DNA of 64,000 nucleotides from Parapristionchus giblindavisi (Eukaryota > Nematoda > Chromadorea > Rhabditida > Diplogasteridae): assembly GCA_943737045.1 (NCBI GenBank), contig CALSFV010000208.1, positions 248,001 to 312,000 on the forward strand, written 5' to 3'. Shown in pieces: positions 52,838 to 64,000 of the stretch. Made by a program: the position numbers and the translations under genes. The notes beneath the pieces are model-generated. The model was not told the DNA's origin. It did no database searches and was given only the letters and a program-made list of their open reading frames with translations. The number at the start of each line of letters is the position of its first letter. The stretch's first letter is position 1.

Positions 52838-52926
52838 TATCTCCTAACTAAATACAAAGTTCTCGCTGTAGAGCGTGGTTGAATGACTGCATGAATGGTT
52901 TGTTTGTATTGCTTGCTCACCTGGAG

Positions 52927-53433
52927 ACAACTCCGCGATATAGTTCGTCTTCATTTGCAGGCCAAAATCTCTCCAAAGATACATCAAATTTATATAATAT
53001 TACTGAGGTGTATAGCAACATCGAATCTTCATATGCACCTGGAAAAATTGTTTTCGAAAGTAATTTAAATAGATCGTCGCAATACGACAAGTCCGATCGT
53101 GCCATGCAAGTTGCATGAAAATAGGATCGTGATCTTGCAAGACACGATTGGACTCATCGGAGAACCCTAATACCCAGGTTACATAACACCCCAATCGGCT
53201 GATAAAGTTGATGTAATGCAATATGATGTAATACGACAAGTGAAATCATTTTATACCTGGCTCTTGGAGTTGTTCAGAAGGATAATCGATAACAATCTCT
53301 AATTCCTCTCCATTTGCATGTTCATCTGTATCTACTTCTTCAAAATCATCATCTTCTTCAGGATATGCGTCACATACATAGCTCAGCAGTACCAAAAAAT
53401 GAAAAACAAGAGTTAAAAATGAAAGAGATCGCA
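52927..53433 (-). CDS. Secreted-type acidic protein exons, 5' exon not found
   Basis: Segments about 53433-53245 (RSLSFLTLVFHFLVLLSYV leader, then acidic EEDDDFEEVDTDEHANGEE), about 53185-53039 (SNRVLQDHDPIFMQLAWHD, TIYLNYFRKQFFQ) and 52985-about 52927 (FWPANEDELYRGVV) join in frame with GT..AG junctions. The first segment has no ATG in frame: it begins after an ATTAG acceptor, so the start must be in an upstream exon. The strong hydrophobic run followed by an acidic region suggests a secreted precursor. It lies inside the TIR element, upstream of and on the same strand as the 77-aa ORF. Confidence 0.35.
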
Positions 53434-53873
53434 AAACTAATTAGAATTGGCACATAAATACAGTGATAACTTCTTGCCGTGAAGGAATAGGGGCGAGATT
53501 AGCAGGGAGTGAAGTATACGAGAGTGTACGATGAGGTCGTTGAACAAATTAACAAAAAAAATCACGAAAACAAGAATTAAAACCGTAAATTTTAGGCCTA
53601 AAAAAAATTAATTCAACGACACGCTGCGCGTACGCAACGCGCGAGAGCTGGATCTAGCGCTTTTCGGGGAGAAAATCTAGCGGATATGTGTATCTAGCGG
53701 CTATCTAGCTTTTTCCTGGATGTTTTTCTAGCCTAGCGGCTATCTAGCTTTTATCAAGTAGCTTTTCTGTATTTTTCACGATCTAGCGACTATCTAGCTT
53801 TTTCCGGTGACTATTTCGGGAGTAGCTTTCTCAGAGCGCGTTTAAACATTGATTGTTTGCTGCGCCAGACAAG

Positions 53874-53879
53874 TTTATT
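53874..53879 (-). promoter_or_regulatory. Possible polyadenylation signal of ATP synthase g
   Basis: AATAAA on the minus strand about 225 bp after the stop codon at 54104. Plausible position, no further support. Confidence 0.3.
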
Positions 53880-54103
53880 GTTGTACTGCTACAATATCGT
53901 GTAAAGACCATACTCATATATTATCTCTCAAATCCACTCATCTCTGATCTCTGACCCATCAATTTCTCATTATTCAGTCAGCAAATCCCTTGCATTTACA
54001 CATTTCTGTATCGATCAAATTGGCACGAAAATGATACACATCTTTATCTCGCATTCTTCATATCTATATACGACGGGAGGGGACTGATATTACTAATTAT
54101 AAT

Positions 54104-55181
54104 CTAGAAGCTCGTCTTGTCCTCTACAACCTGGTTCTTGACTGCCTTTCGGGTGTCCTTCGAAACGTAATCAGCGGGAACCTACAAGAGAGGGTAATCA
54201 ATATTTGATAACTTGTATTGCAAACATTATACAATAATATTTCCAATATTTCGTAATGAATATAAGATAAATCATAAGAGTGAGATTGCTTATGTTAGTG
54301 GATGTAACTATCTTCACTACACTTTTTCATGACAGTTAGCAAGTGTGGGTAACTTTTTAACTTACGAGGTATCCGAAGATGTGACGACGGCCAATCATTT
54401 CTCCTACGAAGAACCAGAATACGATCTCGAGGGCAACAGCGGAGTAGACAAGTCCTTCCTAAAAGAATAGATGATAGTTAATGATGGTGGTGATCGATAA
54501 ATATTATTATTATCGATTGGTCTTGGGAGTAGTAATATGCCCTAGGAAATGAACAAAATTGTAAAATTGCTTCCATTGTTACTAGCAACCCAGCTATGAA
54601 ACACCCATTAAAAGCTGATAACGTTATTTATATACCAAACAAAAAAATAAAGAAATATTAATTGTATATTGAAACATACTCTGACGGTGAGGTTCTTGTA
54701 GGCGCCATTTTGGATGGCTCCAATGACCTGAATAATTCCAAATTATGATTTCTACTTTGGACACATTATGGCATAAACGGATACGATATTATTATACTTA
54801 TATATATTAACGCATATTATCATACCTTCTTGAAGTCAGCCTTGACTGCGGGCCATTCAGCCTGGCTGGGAGGGGCGAGCTCCTTCTTGAAGACTCCCTG
54901 CAAGAAGAATATTTTATGATTATCATTTTATGATTAGCAGGATCATTGGATTCTCTTGAAAAGCATTTTCTTCCCTGTATTATTGTGATAGTCTCTGTAC
55001 CGAAACATAACATAACAATCCTAATATGTATCAGAAAGGCATTCCCGTTCTTGCAACGGTCTACTTTGAATAATACCTTGAGAAGAGCTGAACGACGAGG
55101 CCATTGGGCGGCCTGGTGTCTGTAGAGGACTCCGGTGAAGTTGGCGATCTTCTCGAACATGTTCATCTTACGAGTAGCCAT
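54104..55181 (-). CDS. ATP5MG: Mitochondrial ATP synthase subunit g
   Basis: Five exons join in frame: 55181-55077, 54897-54826, 54727-54680, 54458-54366 and 54181-54104, giving 131 aa. Subunit g is a small membrane subunit of the F1Fo stalk base, needed for dimerisation of ATP synthase in the inner membrane. The order MFEKIANFTGVLYRHQAAQW, EWPAVKADFKK, NGAYKNLTVREGL, ALEIVFWFFVGEMIGRRHIF, GYLVPADYVSKDTR follows the nematode ASG proteins along the whole length. The single TM helix has the conserved acidic residue and GxxxG-like GEMIG. The start ATG at 55181 matches the family N terminus. Coding GC is higher than in the surroundings, as in V-ATPase B. Confidence 0.96.
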
Positions 55182-55900
55182 GGCTGTTACCTGGAACCAA
55201 CGAACGTTCAAGAAATGAAAGTTGAAACAATGATAACAAGAGACAATGGAAATATGATGCGTGCAACCGTGGCAAATGTGATAGATCAAAGAACGGAGAA
55301 TGAGTGCAACTCAAAATTAAAACATTTCAACGTCAATATTACAACAAAATTAACCGAAAACCATTAAGCATCGCGATTTTCACCCTACCCGCTGCGCGGC
55401 ACGCGACGCGTTCGAGTCTCAAGTGGAATGCACATCATTAGCCGAGTGAGACCAACTGCGTGAAACGTTAGAGACACAAACCAGACTGATCTATGATCAA
55501 AACCCTCTATAACAATCAAAATTGTACTCAAAATCAATTTTTACTGGACACTGAAATAAACACTAGAACATGCAACAAAAGCAAAAATTATTTATTTATC
55601 TACCACATCTCAGGAATAATCCAGTTAAGAATCAACATTTACAATGGTAACATTATTTTATGCATAATTTACCTATGAAAATTTACGATTAACTTAATAT
55701 AAATCATAGATTGCTCTTGACCTACTTCTAACCGAAGTCTAGTCCGAAGTTATAACAAAGAAAAGGACGGTGATCTCACTCAACATTGAGTCTTCAGGTC
55801 TAATTAGGAAAGGGTCTTGATTAGTTGTGACAAGCGTGGATGAGGCAATGACCATTAATAGTTGAGATAGACTAAAGGTGGATTCATTCAATCGTTGTAA
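55182..55900. other. Divergent intergenic region (ATP synthase g / glutamate receptor)
   Basis: About 720 bp between two divergent starts. A CpG-rich stretch at 55385-55412 (CCCGCTGCGCGGCACGCGAC) about 205-230 bp upstream of the ATP synthase ATG is the likeliest promoter element. No gene recognised. Confidence 0.5.
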
Positions 55901-58900
55901 ATGCAACTTCATCGTCTGCTTCTCCTCTTCACCACTCTTATCAGTGGAAATACACTGCGACTAGGCGAGTGAAACTTCATAGGGTTACGGTAGTAGCTAG
56001 CATATCATTATCATGAGTTTGATTTCTATAAATCATTTTTATTTATTTATTTATTTGAAACACCCCTGACATTTTCTAGCATCTTGCCTTGCAAATTCAT
56101 AAATACAAAATAACACATAATGTTGTAATGTATGTTGTCATTGTCATTTGGCTTTCCATTCACTCATAAGCAGAAAACTCATAAGCAATCAAATGTAATA
56201 GATCTTCGACATTGTTCAAAGAAATAACATGCACGATATACCTTCCAATAAAATCTTTCACAGTCTCTAGGTGTGCTCTACGACGTGGATAAGGACAGTG
56301 ACATCGCGGATGCAATTCATGGAATTGTCTCATCCCTATCATTATTCCCATCCACCAGTGAATGTCGAGATGTGCAAACGAGTGTACTCTCCACAATGGG
56401 ATTCGATATGCACAACCTAAGATCATTATGTATGTAATAGTATTATTTTTAGTCAATGAATTAATAGGAATGCACGTTAGAGTTAGGAAGTAATACAAAT
56501 TCAAGACGAACAATGCAAGTGAAGAACATGAAAGAATGCCTAAATTCCATGTCAGGAACTGCTCAATAATGCCTGTATTTCAGTGATAGAATTGCGAAAT
56601 GCTAATATACATACCATCATTGGTCCGCCAAACTCGGAAACGGGATATGTTGTGGAGAGTATGTGTAAGGAGCTCAATATGTTCTATATTTACACTTACA
56701 AGAAGATCAATTACCATGCAGATACGGTATCGAATAATTGATTGCTTCTACATACATAGATAATGTGTGATTTGAGAGGATTTCATCCTTCGGATTATTT
56801 CCTTCAACTGAATACATCAGTCTAATCGATACTATGCTGATACAATGGAAATGGAGGAACTTTGCTGTTATTATCGAGGATAATATTTGTAATTCAAAGA
56901 ACGATATTTTAATATTTAATATTCGCTTAAGATATTGACTTTATTCTTCCTATTCTCACTAGAAAGTACTATAGTCCAATCATAATTAGAGTGAAATCAT
57001 TCGATATGCGAGGAATGATGGAAGCAGGAAAGGAATTGAGAAGTGCTTGTGATACTAATCAATGTTGGAATGACACGAATAAAGTACGCATTGTATATCA
57101 AAATGCATTTAAATCTGTTTCTACCGAGATGAGCTTCTTCAATGAAATATCTTTCCAACTCATAATGGAGGATCCTTATTGATTCAATTTGAGTAGTTAA
57201 GAATATTTTCTCTTCAGGCTTTGTTAATGCTCAATACAGTCAACACAATCAACTTCCTTGAGGCGTGTCTTCGATTGGGAATGATCAGCCCTTCTAATTG
57301 GTTTATCGCAACATCACTGGTAACGTTTCCAATCTTTTATCTGAACTAACTAATCACCTATATCTATTTACACGATTTGTAGGACAACGTGAATGATCAT
57401 CTTGACAACTATTTCCATAATTTCTTTCGTCTTTCCCTCCCTGCTCTCTCGAGTGCATTCGAATGGATCAAACCACAGAAGACAGTGATTAGTGAAATGT
57501 ACGAGAAGTTGTATGATGAGTGGAGAAGGAAACACAAGTCCATGAAGAATACAATGGTTAGCGCATTATTTCTGTCATATCAATATTAAATTGAATTATA
57601 ATAATAATAATAGATGTACAAAAGTTCGTATGTGCGTTATATGTAAACTTAAATAATATTATAAGATAATTAGTAACGTGCTTTATTCCACTCATTCAGT
57701 CTTCGTATACATTAGCGGCCGATAGTGTTCTTCTCGCTTGTCAGATTCATACTAATAACCTATCGCTCGTACAAGAACAGCACGATTTCGACATAGTAAA
57801 CATCAATATTGTTCTTCACTTATTTTATTAATTGCAGTATTTCCGCGGCATATCTGGCCCAGTTCGATTCACTAATAGTGAGCAAAGAAAGGATGCCGTT
57901 GTATCCATATCAGAGTTAGGCATTCATGGAGAACCAATTCAGGTGACTTTTCTGTGTTTATAATCAACTTTATACATGTTTCTTTGATTTCCACAGAATT
58001 CATGAAATAATATGTTGACGAAAAGCAGCTAAAAGATTTATTGATCATGTTTATGCAAGAAGAAGCTAATACGTGTATCATTGCTCAGATTGGTACATAT
58101 CATATCGAACGTGGAAGCGCTACACTAAGCGTCCATTCAAATGATCTACCAGGCAGTCATGAATTTGAGTTCCTCAATGCTAAACTGGTCAGTGATCCGA
58201 GTAATAATTCTTTTTAATCCTTTTTTTGTTGAATAAGGCGATTATTTCCAATATCATTTAGGTATTGATATTTATAATGCATATGCTAATTTATAGCAAA
58301 AGGTGCTGAAGGTGACGACCATTGCTGAACGTCCATATGTAATGGAGAAGACTCTTCCCGATGGTCAGGTTAGTCGAATATCTATTCGAAAATTAAGATA
58401 TCCCGCAATTATTTTTTATGCGCAAATTGTTTTATATTTTCACCGACAAAAAATATGTCATAAATTCTCACTCGAATAGTTGATAAGTAGCAGACCATCA
58501 CAAAATCAATCATTGCTAAAATAATTTCTATTCCAGATTGTCTACGAGGGATTCTGCGTTGATCTTCTCGACAAACTCGCTGAATATCTCGGGTTTGAAT
58601 ATGTTTTGACCATTGTTCGGGATGCCAAATATGGCCGACCATTGGACAATTCAACTGAATGGGATGGAATGATTGGAGAAATATTAAGAGGAGTGAGTGG
58701 CTGTGCATATCTCGATCATATCATGTGTTCATTACTTTTATTTGTTCATGGTATCGTTCAATAGATATATTACAGTAACAAAGGGGATTATTTCTGTATA
58801 GTCTTTTATTAAGAAAAATAAAAATTCTTTAAATTCCATTTAAATATCACTGGCTTAGCAGTGATCACCCGCAGGACTTCGTGTGCCTTGAATAAGGGGT

Positions 58901-61900
58901 TTTACCTTTACCTTTTTTTACCTTTATTCCATTCACATGGTGTGAGGATACATTTTTGCAAAATCAAAGAATTAACGGTTGAAAGATTACATTTAGGAGG
59001 CAGACATGGCTGTGGCCCCGATAACAGTGACAGCTCGTCGATTAGAAGTCGTTGACTTCACTGATCCATTTCTTCAATTAGGAATTTCAATGTTGATGAG
59101 AACTCCGGATAACAAAGCAACAGCATCCATCACCAGTTTCATGTGGCCCCTTTCACCACGGTACGGACGGTAGATGTGGTGGTAGATGGTACGGTACGAT
59201 ACGGTTCACATTTTGGTGCGCATGACATGAAAAGCACCAGAAATAGTGATTTACGTTGAGTTAATTTCTTTTGAAAATCAAGAAATCGGATATTGTTAAG
59301 GAAACATTCCCCATGGTCATTCCGACATAGAAAGTAATAAAAATATGTGTCTACAACGTAGTTTGAATAATGAATGTTTGGATATGCGACGTCATGAATT
59401 GGTGGCATGATAAGAAATGATAGAGGTGTGATTGGAGAAGAAAGTGAAAGCGACTACAAGACTGGACAGGCACTAAAATATAACTGAAAATGACTGCTCA
59501 GATAAGTGTGAAGATGATGATACGTAGGTACCCAATGGAGGTACCACGAGGGGTATCGCATCATTACTCACTTACTCGTCGTTATCGCGCTGTAGCCTAC
59601 GACAGATGAGCTTATGATTCTATGCATAAACGACACCGATTTTAAGTATCCCTCGATTGAAATAGTTTCCGACTTGATTGGTCACACATACGAAGATCAC
59701 AGATGAAAAGATGGGAAGGAATAATGATGAAATGAAGTTTACGTGGACCAGTCTTATGATGCAAAATGTGTAGATCGACGATTTCTATTGCAGAGTTTGG
59801 ATGTTCTCTGCAATTGGAACGATCTTGACCGCATTTGTCATCACTCTAATAGCCGTTCTCAGTCCCACAGAGTCACCTGAACAGTTCAATATCAAGGTAA
59901 ACACATACAACGAGAAGATCACTAACAATACGTGGACTAATTGGTTTATGAACAGTTGGTTGTTACCAAATTGTTTATGCTCATTGCTTGTTTTTTAGGG
60001 AAATAATATTTTTGAACAATCATGACTTGTTATGTAAGGTGTTATGTAATGGTGTTGGTGATATCATTTATATTCCAAAAAATATATTCAGAATAGTTTC
60101 TGGTACCTCATGTGCATCCTTCTTCGTGCTGGATCAGGCTACAATTGTCAATCAACCGCTTCTCGTATCGCTTCATCAGTCTGGTGGTCATTCTCGCTCG
60201 TTCTCATTGCTCAGTACACTGCCAACTTCGCCGCAGTGCTCACTGTTGATCGGAAGAGTATTCCATTCAATGTAAGAAACACTCGTACATATACCTTATG
60301 ATCATTCAATATCCGAGAGAAAAATGAAAGAGAATAACATATAGGGCAATCATAGAAACAAACACTATATATAAGTATTGTGGAAGGAAGTTGAGCGATC
60401 TTCCACATAGATCTCGTTACTACTTCTATCGACTAATTCGATTAGGTTCGATCAGGTAGTCATTGTGTGTGTGTGATCCAGTGTCCACCATAGACAGAGA
60501 TGATAAGAGAGAATCATGTCAATCTGATGACTATCACTAACTAACCATTTTATACGTACTCACTCCATCGCTATCAACATCTCATAGAGAGGAGGAAGAG
60601 CTAGACGGTCAGATAGAAGGGAAACCCTTCTCTATTGATAAGGAGAATGTGATCGTTGCTGTGGGTACATAAAGAGGGTGTGGTGGACCATTTATAGATA
60701 TGATGATTGACGACGTTGAAAGTGTGACGTAGTTAATACTCATAGAACCAGTACCAGAATTGAAGCAAACTAACTGTGCCCGTATATAAATTATCATGCT
60801 TTACACATTGTCAGTGTGACCAAACGCGTTCCATGGGAAATCATAAAAAAAGTTCATAACCGTTCGTTTCAGTCATTCGAAGAACTCGGAAATCAAACAG
60901 AATACTCATTCGGCTCTCTTTATGGGGGATCGACAATGCAATTCTTTCAAGTAAAATCCTGCCCAGCCCGTGTCCCATAAATCTCTTTTCTTGTAGTATT
61001 CTCGTCTTGAGACGTTCAAACGAATTTGGGAGAGAATGGAGAACGCAACTCCCTCGTCCTTCGTTGAATCAAATAATCAAGGAGTCAATAGAGTGCTCAA
61101 CGAGAAGTATGATCATACCGTAATGGGGCTATTCATAAACATTCTTATTATTATTCTTATTCTTTATTTCATCGTAGTATATGTGAAATATATGACAATT
61201 TAATCTTCATATTTGCCTATATTCTCATTACGAATCCTACAAACTAACAACTGTTTACATTAAAAAAAAAACTATTTAGTCCTTTATCAGATATGTTTTC
61301 CTAATGGAGTCAGCCTCACTCGAATACGAGGTAACACAGAACTGTAATCTGACTCGAGTGGGCAATATTGTGCTTGGCTCGAACGGATACAGCATAGCAC
61401 TGCCTAAAGGTAAGTCCTTGATCGCGAACAACAATGGTAATAGATCTCCATATGAAACTCTTATCATAGTGTCCATCAATCAATCGTGCTCTTTCAATCT
61501 CATTCATATCAGCCGTTATCATCGTGAGATACGATGATTAGTGAGAGGAGACAGAGTGGGAGAGGGAGTTGGAAAGGGAGAGAAGGGTAGAGAGAGAGAG
61601 ACGGAAGTGATCGAAAATGATTTCGTTAGTGAATGTACCCAACCCACATCCACTATGAACGTCATTGTGTTTCGGTTGACTGTTAGTGACTAATCGAACG
61701 GCCATTTATATGTGTTCTATTCATAGGATCACGATGGAGAGAGAAGCTCACACTACAGATTCTTGATTTCAATGAGAAGGGAATTATGATGATGTTGAAG
61801 AACAATTGGTGGAAAAGTTCAGAACAAGCCGAGTTAGTTATCTCTTCTTCTCTATATCATTCCCCTATTTCCTTGACATTTCCTTCACTTTCGTCTACAC

Positions 61901-63165
61901 AATCCATTGAGTGGTAAACACTTTTCTCGTCCTTTTTCATCATTCAAATTCGATTTCTCTTCTAACTGACACAGTTTCACGTCTTCTGATGCTCACACGG
62001 ATCACGCGTATATGCAAACCCTTATCACCCCTTTTTACTACAAAAGCCATTAGCTTGAGCGTGAAAAAGCTAGCCGACAAGCGGTCTTTTCTCACGCTTT
62101 CTTATCTTCACCCTATCAAATTACTATCAGCACTCTTTAGGACTCATTTATGATCTGTCAATAAGAAGAAGAAGAAGAAGTTGTGTAGCGATGTGAGAGA
62201 AAGAGTCGACAGGCGATAAAATGATGCGTTGTACGATAGCTGCCTCCTCCTCCTCTTCAACCTCATATCTATCAATGTACTCTCCATCGTTATCAAAGCA
62301 ACGATGAATGATGGTCGACATTCATGGCCACTGAGTACTAGAGAGGACGCTGATAACGATGTGCAGAAGAGACGAAAACAGAGAGGAGCGAGAACGCGAT
62401 TTCGTGTTATGCGATAACGACAGCGAACGTCTATGAGAGATGGAATAGAGAGATTGTACGATGTCCACGGAAACAGAGTTAGCCGTGCAAACAGACGACG
62501 GTACACGAAAGAATGATACGAACGGTTGTTGTTCACTTGATCCGTTTCGATTAGAAGACGTGACTAACAGCTGAATCACGAAGATCGCAGATCTATTCCT
62601 CTTTTCTGCGGTAGCCATCATCAGTTTACACTCTATTCAATCTGTATAATATGCAAATTTTCTCTTGTCCATGATATATTACGTATTGTATAATTTATTT
62701 TGTCTAATTAGTGTTATTACTATCTCCATTATGTATCTTGTGTTAATCATGAAGGGAATAGATTTATCTGATATCAGAGGTTTCGAGGCATAGTTTCTTC
62801 ATTATTACAATAGCTTACTTATCCTGTAAAATGAAAGACTTGAGAGTCGATATGTAAGAACAGAAACACCATGATCATCGAGTTTAACAAGATACACATG
62901 TGTGCGTATGACCTATCGTACAATGTGGAACTATTACTTTACTACGTGTTCACTATTATTATATTACAGAGAGTGTTCAAGTGGACAGAAATCAGGAGAA
63001 ACGACAACTACTGGAGGCGCTCTTGGATTCGAGAATACTCTCGGTCTATTTGTATTACTTGCAGCTGGACTGACGATCTCTGTGGTCATAGCCGTGATTG
63101 AAAAGGCAGCCTTCTCCTTTAGTGTGCTCAGAAATATGAACCAAACCACGCCTGTTCTACGATGA
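55901..63165 (+). CDS. Ionotropic glutamate receptor, non-NMDA type (GLR-like)
   Basis: Exons: 55901-about 55961, 56271-56429, 56584-56726, 56777-56888, 56963-57083, 57218-57319, 57383-57556, 57700-57795, 57838-57942, 58089-58187, 58297-58368, 58537-58692, 58997-59159, 59794-59896, 60092-60271, 60873-60950, 60997-61119, 61280-61409, 61727-61832 and 62970-63165, about 825 aa. It starts with a signal peptide (QLHRLLLLFTTLISG). The amino-terminal domain includes FGLFPSTEYISLIDTM. Ligand-binding S1 has YEGFCVDLLDKLAEYLGFEY and APITVTARR with the carboxylate-binding Arg; S2 has YGGSTMQFF and VFLMESASLEY with the amino-group Glu. M1, M2, M3 (QYTANFAAVLTVDR) and M4 (LFVLLAAGLTISVVIAV) are present. 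The Q/R site residue is Arg (ILLRAGSG). The first junction appears to need a GC donor (GCGAGT), and 56888/56963 is not resolved in frame. AMPA versus kainate class is left open. Confidence 0.93.
58845..58912 (+). mobile_element. Dispersed repeat fragment, copy 2
   Basis: Matches 7964-8030 over about 65 bp in the same orientation (TATCACTGG..AGCAGTGATC..TCGTGTGCCTTGAATAA..TACCTTT). It lies in the glutamate receptor intron 58693-58996. Confidence 0.6.
61833..62969 (+). other. Last long intron of the glutamate receptor gene
   Basis: 1,137 bp separating the S2 end from the M4 exon, joined in frame (GA|A). Minus-strand open frames of 99-130 codons near 62144-62621 are Ser/Arg-rich and lack exon or start context. 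No nested gene supported. Confidence 0.6.
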
Positions 63166-63764
63166 TTAGCGTGTGAATATGAGATATGTACTGTATTTGA
63201 TTTTTTTCCGTTTCTGTCCGTCATCTGACTGAGAAATCGTCAATTTTAGCCGCTATTCTAATTTGACCATCAATCGATTCTGCTTTCTTGTTTTATCTGT
63301 ACAGTGCTCCTTGTGAACGCATAAATATAATTATCATATTCTTTATATTCCTTTTTTCCTGTTTATCTAATCTTGATCTCAATCTGATAAAGAATCGATC
63401 CTAATTGATCTCAATCTCTCTGTCATAGACAGTAGCACACATTTCATCACATGTAGATGAGTAAACATCCCCTTAGTCACATTGTCTTTATCTAATCCAT
63501 ACTCTAATTCATCTATCTCTCCCCTATCTCTATCTCTCGCCCTCCGTTGTCTCTCAACCCTCTCTCCATGTTATCTCTCTACCCTTCCATTCAAACTCCT
63601 CCTTCTTTGTGCAATACAACACGCCCATCACGACAACCAAGGACTATAAAGGGTCGATTCTCCATCCCTTCTCTGCCTATCAACTTCACTTCTGATTCCT
63701 TGTCTCCCTCTTCTTCTTCGCTCCATTTCATCCATACATCACGACATCTACACATCTAGTAGTC
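63166..63764. other. Intergenic region before the last gene
   Basis: AT- then CT-rich (63440-63560, 63690-63720). It probably contains the promoter and 5' UTR of the gene starting at 63765. Nothing else recognised. Confidence 0.4.
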
Positions 63765-64000
63765 ATGGTATGTTCTTCTTCATATTCTTTTATTCTTCTT
63801 CCATCTATCTCTATCCCCCATCATCATCATCTCCTTCATTGTTCTTCTCATCATTCATTTCTGCCTTTCCTTCTTCTCCGTCAATCTTCTCCTTTTCTCT
63901 CCTTTTTCATTTCTTCTAACCAATCCTTTCCTATTCCTATTCCATTCAGAGTGCTCGAATCTGTTCTCGACCCGAAGTCGAAATCATTCCGTACTTCCCC
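63765..64000 (+). CDS. Start of an unrecognised gene, cut by window end
   Basis: An ATG at 63765 is followed immediately by a GTATGT donor, and an acceptor (TTCCATTCAG) at 63949 opens an in-frame exon, MSARICSRPEVEIIPYFP, that runs out of the window. A one-codon first coding exon is unusual but keeps frame. The product cannot be identified from 18 residues. Confidence 0.4.
   Translation, partial: MVCSSSYSFILLPSISIPHHHHLLHCSSHHSFLPFLLLRQSSPFLSFFISSNQSFPIPIPFRVLESVLDPKSKSFRTS

Larger units (their letters stand above)
52369..53839. mobile_element. TIR-bounded element with subterminal TCTAGC repeats and small ORFs
   Basis: The ends are inverted: GCGCTCTGAGAGAGCGACTC at 52369 and, on the complement, GCGCTCTGAGAAAGCTACTC ending at 53839; similarity runs on (AGTCACCGAAAAACGCTGG versus AGTCACCGGAAAAAGCTAG). 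Inside both ends are repeats of TCTAGCG and GGGGAGAAAATCTAGCG, densest at 53650-53800. No clean target duplication was seen and no transposase is encoded. It fits a non-autonomous DNA transposon of about 1.5 kb. Two minus-strand coding segments sit inside. Confidence 0.65.

Noticed and set aside
62144..62621. Nested minus-strand gene in the glutamate receptor intron
   Set aside because: Overlapping Ser/Arg-rich frames with no splice sites or recognisable domain.

Overview
This is animal nuclear DNA. Coding sequence comes as many short exons with GT..AG introns of about 30 to 1,000 bp, there are no operons or Shine-Dalgarno sites, and intergenic DNA is AT-rich with long polypurine/polypyrimidine runs and many small repeats. 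The reconstructed V-ATPase subunit B and ATP synthase subunit g proteins resemble the nematode (Caenorhabditis VHA-12 and ASG) proteins most closely as I remember them, and gene density and intron style fit a free-living rhabditid or diplogastrid nematode. That placement is an inference without a database search.

Layout. 1-5849 (-): SIK/KIN-29-type kinase, 3' end outside the window. 5850-10688: intergenic, low complexity. 10689-16013 (-): TMEM104-type transporter, 13 exons. 17396-21551 (+): membrane-anchored inter-alpha-trypsin-inhibitor heavy-chain-like protein (VIT + VWA + TM). 21864-22559 (+): unrecognised exons that may belong to it. 22930-27093 (-): formin-FH3-like armadillo protein with a disordered tail and no FH2. 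28725-34957 (-): claudin-like four-TM protein. 35900-38993: mobile-element island. 39039-40562 (-): unrecognised Lys-rich protein of nine exons, all phase 0. 41340-46200: hairpins, MITEs, an inverted pair of tRNA-derived repeats and a 113-bp tandem array. 46723-47694 (-): short gene, possibly DCX-like. 48573-50722 (+): V-ATPase subunit B. 52369-53839: TIR-bounded element carrying small secretion-type ORFs. 54104-55181 (-): mitochondrial ATP synthase subunit g. 55901-63165 (+): ionotropic glutamate receptor. 63765 onward (+): start of another gene.

The host genes do not form a pathway. TMEM104/ITIH-like and ATP synthase g/glutamate receptor are two divergent pairs that may share promoter regions. 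The most unusual content is the repeat-borne material: the TIR element with secreted-type ORFs, the two TA-flanked GC-rich fold-back elements, the inverted tRNA-like pair, and the Lys-rich gene in which three introns share the same 3' end. Exon limits were worked out by hand from frame continuity and splice consensus. Most junctions keep frame; the few that do not are stated.
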